Assembly (NCBI RefSeq): GCF_014066305.1 | Contig: NW_023501041.1 | Location: 1,116,001 to 1,180,000 of the forward strand | Length of the DNA stretch: 64,000 nucleotides | Reading direction: 5' to 3' | Source: Letharia columbiana | Lineage: Eukaryota; Ascomycota; Lecanoromycetes; Lecanorales; Parmeliaceae | Part shown: positions 54,517 through 64,000 of the stretch, one piece after another | Layout: each line of letters opens with the position of its first letter | How positions within the stretch are numbered: the first letter of the stretch is position 1 | Program-made: the position numbers and the translations under genes | The notes under the pieces: generated by a model | Databases searched by the model: none | What the model was told of the DNA's origin: nothing | The model's input: the letters and a program-made list of their open reading frames with translations, nothing else

Positions 54517-54893
54517 TGGAAGAATAACAAACAGGTGGAAGGATTATTATCCGATCCCGGACGCGTCTGGTGTGACTACCATGACTACCATATTTGAATG
54601 TCCATTTAATCCACCAATAGTAGGCCAAACTTCATTATTTTTACAGCGTTAGAAAGCGCACACTGAGTTCTATAATTTACGAAATTATGAAGAAACAGCA
54701 TCCGTAGGGAGCTGGTTATTTCAGAGTGTAAAACTTCTACACACAAATTTTTGATAAGGGAGCTGAGGGGCTAAGAGCTGGCTAACTCAGTCTAGCCTAG
54801 CAAAGGCGGTAATAACCCCGAATTGATGATTGGCTGCATATACAAATTTAAGGTTTTCAAGCTCAGCCCTATCTTATTCTTTTATATATATTA

Positions 54894-55970
54894 ATAAGTC
54901 TAGACTCTATCTAATAACTATTATATTATAATTACTATTCACTTTTATAACTACGACTATTCTTAAGCTTTTAATATCTATTTTATAATATTTAAAGTTT
55001 ATTATATAAAAATAGTAATAGCTATAAAGATATTCTTTTAATCTTCTTAATAAAGATATTTCCTTTTTTTAAAATAATTATAGATTTAAGCGAGTATAAT
55101 TTATTAATAATATAAAGAGCTAGAAGCCGCTATCGTCTTTACTCTAAGCGAGTCGAGATATATCGCTTTTAGCTAAAATATCGAACTCGCTAAATATATT
55201 AAATATACGATTATATCGCTATACGATTAAGTTATATTACTAAAACTCTTTTAAATCTTATTAGCTTTCGCTAAATTAAAATATTTAATTTTATTAAAAA
55301 TAAAATTATTTTATATTAATATTAACTTTAAAATTATATATTAATTATTAAATTAATAGCTATTAATTAAAAGTAGTTAAATATTAATATTAATAGTCTA
55401 ATTATAATTTAGAGTATTTTAAAGCTAATACTACTATCTTTTAATATACTTATAAGTCTATTAAGATTAAAATAATAAGAATATCTTATTAATATTAGCT
55501 TCTAGACTTTTAAAAGCTCTTTAAAAAAGGGGATTAAGGCTCTATTATCGAATTCTTTCTTTATAATTATTTATATTTTATTATTGTAATTATAGAGTTA
55601 AAATAATTTTTAAAATTTTATAATAGTAGTTAGTAAAGTAAATATTCTAGATTTAAGTCTCTAAATAAGTAATATAAGAAAAGTATTAATTCCTCTTTAA
55701 GAAGAAGGTTTATATATTTATAATAATTATACTCTATATAATTCTATTAGAAATTAGTCTTTATTTATAAATTATTCTTATTACTAAATATCTTTTATTT
55801 TAATTATATTATCTATATTTATCGCAACTCTATATATAAATACTTTTTATTTTTTATATAAGAATTTAAAGCTTAAAGGCGATAGTTAATTAGTATTAAT
55901 AAAATTTTTAAAAACTCTAATAATAATTAGAGTATTTATTTTAATTTTATTATTTTATTAGATATAAGTA
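54894..55970. other. AT-rich sequence, nothing recognised
   Basis: About 1.1 kb between the right end of copy C and the MITE. RIP-like, with no ORF or recognised repeat, although it may be a decayed element. Confidence 0.5.
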
Positions 55971-56261
55971 TAGAGGTCTACACCGAAAGTCCTATACCCG
56001 CTAAGACTCTTACGCTTAGACTTCGAATAACGCCCCACCTAAAGGGCTACCTAGATAATACGTCTAAAGTTCTTTAAAATCGCATCTAGCCCTAGCCAGG
56101 TTTCGGGGCTTAATACCTCTATTAAGCTAAAAGAAGTATCTAAAGTCCTATTTATACGCTATAAAAATATATTTCTAGGCTTCCCCTCTATAGGGCCGCT
56201 TTCCGAAAGTAGGGTTAGGGCTGCACTAGTGCGTGTGCAGGACTTTCGGTGCAGACCTCTG
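55971..56261. mobile_element. Tc1/mariner-type MITE with TA target duplication
   Basis: A 291-bp element. The right end reads (as reverse complement) CAGAGGTCTGCACCGAAAG, then TCCTGCAC. The left end is the same with four C-to-T or G-to-A changes. TA lies immediately outside both ends (55969-55970 and 56262-56263). Removing the element and one TA restores aagtaaagg, exactly the sequence found at the start of the other copies of the surrounding unit. No transposase is encoded. Confidence 0.88.
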
Positions 56262-57518
56262 TAAAGGCCTATGAATTAAATTCATGGAGTTGGATTTTTC
56301 TATATTAAATCGAATTTTAGCCCTAGCCCTAAGTTAAATCGAACTCTAATCGCTTACTATGCGTTTTTAACCTACTTTCACTACTATAAAATTAATTTAA
56401 TCTATGTAATATATAGATATATATGTACGGAGAGAGGCGCGCTAAGGCCTAATTAGGAAGGTATATCGAGTGTGGAGAATTGATTCGTAATAATTGCCTA
56501 TAAAAAAAGAGAAAGGCCATGTTCTTATGGCAAGAAGTATCGAAATACCGGAAAGAAATGGAGACAACGTGCTAATTAGTGGTGTGAATCCCACAATATC
56601 TCCTGCCGCAGTGAAATTTTTCGAATAATGAAATAGCTGTAGACATCGGACGGTTTCAATTCGTTTAAATATGCATTGGAGAGTATATAACGTGGGATCT
56701 TGGAGAGCTGAGCCGTGTTCTTGACGATGGTGGCCTTATTGCCGCTTGGTTTCTCCGCAGTGTTCTCCATAGTGTTCTCCGCAGTGTTCTCCGCATTTGC
56801 CTGTTGTAGTTCCTCCTCTTACTTCTTAATGTAGTGGGGATGACAGGCTAAGTTGCAGTGGTGTTCTCCGCTTGCTGAGTGATGATTTGATGTGGAACCG
56901 TGGAGAGCATATGACGTGGGATCTTGGAGAGCTGAGCCGTGTTCTTGGTGCTGGGGGCCTTGTTGCCGCTTGGTTTCTCCGCAGTGTTCTCCGCATTTGC
57001 CTGTTGTAGTTCCTCCTCTTACTCCTTAATGCAGTGGGGATGATAGGCTAAGTTGCAGTGGTGTTCTCCGCTTGCTGAGTGATGATTTGATGTGGAACCG
57101 TGGAGAGTATATGACGTGGGATCTTGGAGAGCTGAGCCGTGTTCTTGGTGCTGGGGGCCTTGTTGCCGCTTGGTTTCTCCGCAGTGTTCTCCGTATTTGC
57201 CTGTTGTAGTTCCTCCTCTTACTCCTTAATGCAGTGGGGATGATAGGCTAAGTTGTAGTGGTGTTCTCCGCTTGCTGAGTGATGATTTGATGTGGAACCG
57301 TGGAGAGCATATGACGTGGGATCTTGGAGAGCTCAGCCGTGTTCTTGGTGCTGGAGGCCTTGTTGCCGCTTGGTTTCTCCGCAGTGTTCTCCGCATTTGC
57401 CTGTTGTAATTCCTTCTCTTGCTCCTTCTCTTGTAGAGTATCAGACTAAGTGGCTAGCTGAGTGGCTGACTGAGTGGATGACTAATATGACGTGGGATCT
57501 TGGAGAGCTAAGCCGTGT
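56262..57518. mobile_element. Copy D of the dispersed unit, weakly mutated, 3' truncated
   Basis: It starts gtaaaggcctatgaattaaa directly after the MITE and follows copy C through the leader and tandem repeats, then stops at about 57518 inside a repeat unit, where a different sequence begins (tttagtctcagaaaggcc). The spacer and right terminus are missing. Confidence 0.75.
56680..57510. repeat. 200-bp tandem repeat array (cluster in copy D)
   Basis: The marker gatgatttgatgtggaaccg recurs at 56881, 57081 and 57281, an exact 200-bp period. Neighbouring units are almost identical. The last unit ends with the ggctagctgagtggctgact variant, as in copy C. Confidence 0.92.
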
Positions 57519-57790
57519 TTAGTCTCAGAAAGGCCCCACGCAGTGGGTCTAAGCAGGAAACCCTGCCAAGACTTATTTTTTTGGTGGTTTGACTGATATG
57601 TAATATTTACCCCTGCGTACATACGGGCACTAAGTATCAGCCGCAGGGCTTGATATTGCTGATAGAGTATGTAAGGTACTATTGGAGTTATGGCAACTAC
57701 TCTACTCCTCCGCACTTTCGCGACACCTAGAATTTTGCCCTGATAAGAGCGAGGAAGAGTCCGACCCGCTATAAGTACTCGTTTTTTAAG
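57508..57790 (+). repeat. Unmutated fragment related to 58.63-58.76 kb
   Basis: Positions 57508-57625 align with 58632-58756 in the same orientation, the latter carrying mainly C-to-T and G-to-A changes (for example tctaagcaggaaaccctgcc against tctaagtagaaatctctatt). The 1.1-kb spacing and direct orientation could reflect LTRs of a retroelement, but no internal domain can be read. Confidence 0.5.
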
Positions 57791-58631
57791 ATTTTATAAA
57801 ATCGCCCTATAATACTTCCGTGCGCGGGGAATCAAATATATAAATTTTTGAATTTCTTTCGATTCGAATTATTAAAAGTTTTTAAACTTCGCTATTATAT
57901 AGAGAAAGAATATTATTATAAGATATAGAGAGATTAATATCTAAAGTTTAAAGATATCTCGCCGTCGCCGCTATAAAGAAAGTTAAATATCTAAATATCT
58001 CTAATATATTTTACACTTATATAAGCTTATTCTAGATATATTAATCGCGTTAATATTATTTAAGATATATATACTATAATCTCTTTAACTTCTAAGTAAA
58101 GCGTATTTAAGTTAATATATATTTCTATAGAGAGCGTATCTCGAGTACTCGATTTTTTAATTAAAGATAATATAATAAATCTATTCGGGTAATTTCTTAA
58201 TTTAATTCGTTATATAATCTTTTAATAGTACTAAATATAATACGCTATCGTCTAAAATTTTTCTAGTAAAGATTAATTAATTAAAAATAAATGCTATAAG
58301 CGTTAGCGGAGATCGTAATCTCGAATTAGCTTATACGATAATAATAAGCTATTCGATTTTAATAAAAGACTTAAATACTTAATTAGCGACCTCGATAAAC
58401 TTATTTCCTTCGCGATTAACTTTAAAGAATTATATAATAGTCGTAGAAAAATTATTAAAAGTCGCGAATTTCGCATTTCGATTAATTATTACGAGTATCT
58501 TATATAAAATAACGATTAATATAGCGATTTTATAATTTTCTACTTAGACTCTAGAGGGGGGGTATAATAGAATCGACTCGAGATTATAATATTTCGACTC
58601 CCCCTCTAAAATATAGAGTTTAAATTCTAAG

Positions 58632-58756
58632 ACTAAGTCGTATTTAGTCTTAGCTTAATCTTATCGACCTTAAGATAGATCTAAGTAGAAATCTCTATTA
58701 AGACTTACTTTTTTAATATATCGCTCGATATATAATATTTATACTCTACGTATATA
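58632..58756 (+). repeat. RIP-like counterpart of 57.51-57.63 kb
   Basis: A degraded direct copy. A G-rich run (gagggggggt at about 58556) lies shortly upstream and might be a polypurine tract, which would fit an LTR start, but this is speculative. Confidence 0.45.
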
Positions 58757-61700
58757 TAATTCTTAATAAAAATACGTAACTACGTAATATAACCTTTTTT
58801 GAAATTCTTAAAAAAAGTCGAATAAATAGTTAAATAGACTCTTATTAAATTAGAAGCTATAATATAGTAGTTAAAAAGTAAGCTTTTAATTTTATTTTAT
58901 TAAAAAACTTAGCTAACTTAGCTATAGTAGCGATATTAATACTTAAGAATATTATATATCTTAATAGACGCGTAGATATTATATAAAAAAATTCTTATAG
59001 TTTAATTCTCGAGATAATCGCTATAATACTCGTCGAATCGACGATATAGCGTATTAGAGAAAATACGTAATCTTATTAATTAGTTTATTACTTCGATTAA
59101 ACGCCGTAGTCTCCCCCTATTTTTTATAGTCTCCCCTTCATTTTTTAGACGATTAGGCTTACGAGAGTCGCTATGACGATAAGTCGTCGCGGCGATAAAT
59201 GTAAATAAGTAAGTAAGCAAGTAAGTAAGTAAGTAAGTAGAGTATCGTCACGACGATATATATAAATAAATAAGCGATCGAACTTGCGAAGAGTAGAGCG
59301 GAGAGCGAAGCGAAGATAATTTATTCTTTTAATATAAAGTTAGATATTAGTAGCGACGATATTAATAAATAAGAATATCTCGTATAACGTCGAAGTCTCT
59401 TATAGATATATAAAACGTAGAAAGAGATATCTTTAAATATAGAAAGATTTACGTCGTCGTTATAAACGATCTAATTAAATATCGCTTAGATATTTATCTT
59501 AACGCTATAATTTTAAGAAAATATTAAAGAATATTAGACTTTAAGTCTATTAATAGTTAGTATATTTCTTATTAAAGAAGATTAAAAGTTAAGTAATATT
59601 CTTCTTTACTTTAAGAATTTTTAATAGAACCTTCTTATATAGAGTTATATAAAAAAAAATTAAAGCGACGATAAAGCTTTATAACTACACTCTCTATATA
59701 TAGTATATTAAACGATTAAACTATACTAGAAATATATCGTTAAATAATTTATTAATAGATCTTTATACGCGAGATTTATTTAGAAGAATAATATAGTAAG
59801 ATAGAGTGTGATGAGCTTATTATATATAATAACTTTAATTTAAATAATATTAAATAAGAAGAGAAAGAAGATTATAATTAATTAGAAGATTAATAAAATA
59901 AAAAGATAAATTAATAAAGAATAATTAGTTTAAATATAAAAGAGATCTTATTAAGAAGAGATCTTAGCGAGATCTTAGCGAGGTCTTAATAAAAATCTTC
60001 AAGCCTTATTAAGTAGATCTTATCTTTAATTATTTTCTATATTATTAATTAATATCTAATCTATCTATTATCGCTATAGAGTCTACTTTATTTATTATTA
60101 AATATTCGCTAATAGTCTTTTAGCTCTTTATATTTATATCTCGCTTTAAAGAGAGAAGTAAAAGTAATACTTTATCGAAGATAATCAGCACGGTTAAGAA
60201 GAGAAAGACGAGAAAGATAAAGACTAGAAAGGTTTAGAATATAATAAGTATAATAAAAGAGTTAGAACTGAGCCTCTACGACTTAATAAAAGATATATAG
60301 AATTATTATTAACAGTAGAAGACTAGGGCTAATTCGATTTCTATCTAATTAAATATTCTTATATATTCGCGTAAAGTTAAACGATTAATTCTTAAGCTTT
60401 ATAATCAACTTAGACCAATTATTCGCTATTAAGAAATTCTACGATATATTAAGAAAAGTAGCGATTTAGATAATAAAGTAATTAAGTATATTAATCGTTT
60501 TAATAACTATTATATTTAGTATAATAATTTAGAATAAATATAGAAAATTAAGAAATAGAGGATAAATAGTAATAGAAAGTTAAAGTCGATAATTATTAAT
60601 TATATAATTTAAGAAGATAATATATCTTTCTATAGACTTAAAGCCTTAATAATAAACTATTTTAAATCTCTACGTATATCTTATATATTAAAGATATCTA
60701 AATTATATAAAAATAAAGTTCGCTAAAAGATAGATTAGCCTCTTTAACGATTTATAGTAATAAAAAAGTTATAGACTAATAGCGGTAGTATATCAATTAT
60801 CTTATAAATATCGCTATTTATAATACTTTCTCTATATAATAGAAATAGTTATATGAAGACTAGTTATTACTAGTTAATTCTATATCTTATATTAATAAAT
60901 TAATTCTATAGAAAATCGTTAATTATTCGCTTAATTCTATTAATATTAATAAGAGTATTATAAAAGATAATATTAAGATACTTAAAAATATCTATTTTAA
61001 ATAAATTAGATTTAAATAAGAGAATTCTCGTTAAGATATTAATTTACGTCTTATATACGATAATTAGCTTATATTCTCTCGTCTATAGAGTATTAAACGA
61101 CGTTATATAGAGTAAAAGACTTCTAATTATAGTCGAATAACTTAATTAATATCTATATTAATCTTATTTTATATTAAAATAATCTATCTTACGATTATTT
61201 ATAAGGCGTATTAAGCGAGTACTTTATTATCTAATCTAGAAAAAATTAATAATATTAACTTTAGCTCGAAAATAATAGCGAGTAATAAATATAATTAAAA
61301 ATTAAAGGATATATATATATTTAATAATCTCTCGTATCTATAATATACGTAAGGTTTCTAAGACTATAAGAATATAGAGTTATCTGAAAAGAATAACTTT
61401 TAAATACTTAATAAGTTTCTTATATACTTATTTTAGGCCCGTATAATTATAGCACTTTAGATATATATCTCGTCTTATAATAATAAATAGAATTATATTA
61501 TAATAAAGAAATAGCTCGCTACTTATATAATCGAGAAGATAAATAAAATCGTAATTTTTATACGAAACGATTTATTTATTAGAGTACCCGAGGATAAAGA
61601 GAATATTGCTTGTTAAAATTATATGAAGTTCTTATAAAGCATAGAGCCCTATCTTATTTTAAAGTATGAAATTAAGTAGGATAATATCGGCTTAATTTCT

Positions 61701-64000
61701 CGTGCTTTAAATCGGATATACTTATATTTCTACGAATTTAATTTCTATAATTACGCGAAATTAATACTTTAATAAAAATATTATACTAATTCTAATAGCG
61801 AAGATAGTATTATCGATAGTAAGCTAGCCTAGACTATTCTTTTTAACTCTCTTATTAATATTACTAGTCGATTAGATAAGTAAAAAGAGATTAATTTATT
61901 CGACGAGTATTTTAATAGCGAAATAAAAATTATATTTTAGAAGCGATATAATTCTATATTCAACTTCGACTATCTCTTTAGATATATTTCTCTTAATACT
62001 CGATTTTTTAAGGAATATTAAAAAAGTCTTCTATTTATTACTTAATATCTATTAAAACGATTATTACTTAATTAAGTATTCTATAAAAGACTTATACGAA
62101 TACGCTAGTACATTATAAGAGAGCTCTATATAGCGAAATTCTAATCGATTATATATTAAATTAACTTTATATCTACTTTTTAATAAAGCGAGTAAGATAA
62201 ATAAGATCGTTAATAAGTATAATAAATAGTTACCCGATAATTCTCTTAAGAATAAAATCTCGCCGAAGAAAAGAAGATAGTTAAATTAAGAATTAGACGA
62301 TATAACTATAAATAAAATCGATAATACGTGGGATTTCTATAAGAATATAATAGACGAATAGCGAATAAATACTTTTCGAGGCCTCTTTAAAGGTTTAAAG
62401 ACTTATTATAAGTACTTAAATTTAACTTCGAAGACCTCGTTTTTTAATATCTATTAATCAATTGCTTAGGGTATTAATACTTAATAATAATCTTAAATTA
62501 AGTACTCTAAGCGCGTATAGCTAATTATTTTATATTATAATTATATTTAAAGCTATATAGCGCTATTAGCGAACCTCGCTATCGCCGTTAATAGGCCTAT
62601 CAAATTTAGCTATATAGTATTATTATAGAGAAAACTACTACGTATCTTATATTAAGTTATTTAATATCGAAATAAGATTTCTACGCTTACGAATCGAAAG
62701 GCCTCGACTAATTAAAGGGCTTTATTTAATTCTTTATTCATTTTAGATTTAATTTCTTTTTAGTCTTATAATTATATTAATTAATTATATTACTACTATT
62801 TAATTATTTCTTTATTAATTCTCTTTATTTTTAAAACTTTTAATATCTATAAATATATACTATCGACGATATATTAGCGAGACGCTTAGAGTATAATATC
62901 GCCGTCGCTATCGCCGTCGAAGAAAGATATTTTTAGAGATATATTAAAAAAAGTATATTAAACTATATTATTTCTTTAACTAGCCGTCTATCTAATTTCT
63001 AAAGTTATTTATATATATTACCTCTATCTACCTTTATATTAACTCTCTATCTATTCGCCGTTATTAATATATCGGCTAATAAAGATCTACTATCTATTTA
63101 CTTTTATTTCTTTATATTAAATATAATTCTAGTATTAGAACTTTTTCGCTTATAAAGCGTTATTATAATCTTCGTAATTAAGTCGACCTTTTTAGCCCTA
63201 TCCTCTTATACTTTTATTTCTATAGCCTTTTATCTATTTACCTTCGCTATAGTTTTCATATCTCTTATCTTCGTCTCTTTCGTCTCGTTTATTATATAAA
63301 TTCTTATTTATTTAATTACTTCTTTAGCTACTAAGACTTCTATCTTTTTCTTATTAATCTTAGTCTACTTTTTCTTCTTCGCCTACTCAACATTTAGTCT
63401 CTTATTAACTATAGCCGTTTTTTTAAGTTAACGTCTAATAAGAGAATAAAGCTTAAATTTATACTTATTTATCTAGTATAAATCTTATTTCGTTATTAAC
63501 GCTAAGAAGTCGTTAATAATAATAATAGTATTAGCTTATCTAGCCTATTTCTATACGATATTCGTATTTAAAAAGATATTTAATTTAGCAATATTAGTAA
63601 TATTAATCCTATTATATTTTTATTTATATTTCTCTTAATCTTACTTAAGTAATTTCTTACATATATTAGTTATCCTCGCGTTCGATATATAGTTTTTTAC
63701 GCTTATTAAGTCTTTAAATTATATATTTAAGATTCTTATAAATATAATTTTTTTATAATAATTATAGTATCCGATAGAATAAATCGTTATAATCGATTTA
63801 GTCTTATCGAAATACTCTAGAAAAAATTCTCGAATATAATTACTCTAAGGTTAATTAAGAATAATATATTATTCTTTTAATATATCCACTCGCTTTCTAG
63901 CTTATATTCTTTCTACCTCTATTATAAAAATAATTAAATTCTCGAGTAATAAACTAATTAGATTATTTTTAATAAATTATATAAAGTTACTATATAGATT
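58757..64000. other. AT-rich sequence without recognisable genes
   Basis: About 5.2 kb of RIP-like DNA running to the window edge. No open frame of useful length, and no transposase or reverse transcriptase motif could be read. It probably consists of decayed transposon sequence; the AAGT repeat at 59206 is the only clear internal feature. Confidence 0.55.
59206..59240 (+). repeat. AAGT microsatellite
   Basis: About nine tandem aagt units with one variant (aagc), in AT-rich DNA. Confidence 0.9.

Larger units (their letters stand above)
52651..54893. mobile_element. Copy C of the dispersed unit, weakly mutated
   Basis: Near-normal base composition. It starts agtaaaggcccatgaattaa, runs through a conserved leader, five or so 200-bp tandem units (53100-54210), a spacer with a short 9-bp repeat, and ends in the shared right terminus (gctcagccctatcttattct). 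Open frames on the minus strand across the tandem repeats shift frame with each 200-bp unit and are probably not genes. Confidence 0.75.
41462..64000. other. AT-rich, RIP-like repeat block (no intact genes)
   Basis: Base composition drops sharply after about 41,460 and stays AT-rich to the end of the window, apart from a few islands (50.22-50.65, 52.65-54.89 and 55.97-57.79 kb). CpA and TpG appear rare by eye while TpA is very common. Related copies differ almost entirely by C-to-T and G-to-A. No long ORF exists outside the islands. These are the marks of repeat-induced point mutation in ascomycetes. Confidence 0.85.

Noticed and set aside
56881..57310. Regularly spaced repeats considered as a CRISPR-like array
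   Set aside because: Units are contiguous 200-bp tandem copies without unique spacers, in a eukaryotic genome.
57292..57715. Open frames of 76 and 77 codons in copy D and just beyond
   Set aside because: They lie across the end of a tandem repeat array and a junction to another repeat, with no recognisable features.
1..64000. tRNA, 5S or rDNA genes
   Set aside because: I scanned for T-loop-like motifs and rRNA-like segments and found none with a supporting cloverleaf or box A/B arrangement. A covariance-model search (tRNAscan-SE, Infernal) would be decisive.
57790..64000. Transposase or reverse transcriptase genes in the right-hand AT-rich block
   Set aside because: Stops are dense in all frames and no catalytic motif can be read by eye; only a de-RIPped consensus could reveal them.

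Overview
The window reads as nuclear DNA of a filamentous ascomycete (Pezizomycotina). Most genes carry short GT-AG introns of roughly 45-75 nt. The gene set is typically fungal: a Zn2Cys6 regulator, Rrn5, Irc3, Cld1, Spo7 and a TOK-type K+ channel. The right third is very AT-rich with the look of repeat-induced point mutation (RIP). I cannot name the genus from the sequence alone.

Layout: positions 1 to about 41,460 are gene-rich with ordinary base composition. In order they hold a RING E3 ligase of RNF115/126 type (+), GPI inositol-deacylase Bst1/PGAP1 (-), the mitochondrial helicase Irc3 (-), Pol I factor Rrn5 (+), a Swi3/Rsc8 remodeler subunit (-), mitochondrial ETF alpha (+), a Zn2Cys6 transcription factor (+), a TOK K+ channel (-), a TatD/Scn1-like nuclease (+), an unrecognised 214-aa protein (-), a GST (-), a BTB protein (-), Ctf18 (+), a Myb-like protein (-), a small membrane protein (+), Cld1 (-) and Spo7 (+). 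I rebuilt exon structures by hand. In every multi-exon gene the reading phase closes across all junctions. Most genes are housekeeping and form head-to-head pairs with 300-500 bp shared promoters (IRC3/RRN5, SWI3/ETFA, BTB/CTF18, CLD1/SPO7).

Three small inverted-repeat elements lie in the gene-rich part: a 280-bp element with perfect 47-bp terminal inverted repeats (TIRs) at 7,056-7,335, a 632-bp AT-rich TIR element at 27,870-28,501, and a 113-bp hairpin at 28,650-28,762.

From about 41,460 to the end the sequence turns abruptly AT-rich and shows no intact gene. It is a nest of related repeats. Elements bounded by a roughly 110-bp TIR family recur (about 41,490-46,410; 46,403-49,582; 50,892-52,456; and a right end at 54,893). 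They contain a 25-bp minisatellite and a 200-bp tandem repeat. Some copies (52.65-54.89 kb and 56.26-57.52 kb) are much less mutated than their relatives, so C-to-T and G-to-A damage can be read directly by comparing copies. A Tc1/mariner-type MITE (55,971-56,261) with a TA duplication is inserted at the edge of one copy. No new multi-gene system is evident. The most notable items are the TIR/satellite composite family, the MITEs, and the microexons that split key motifs in IRC3 and the Zn2Cys6 gene.
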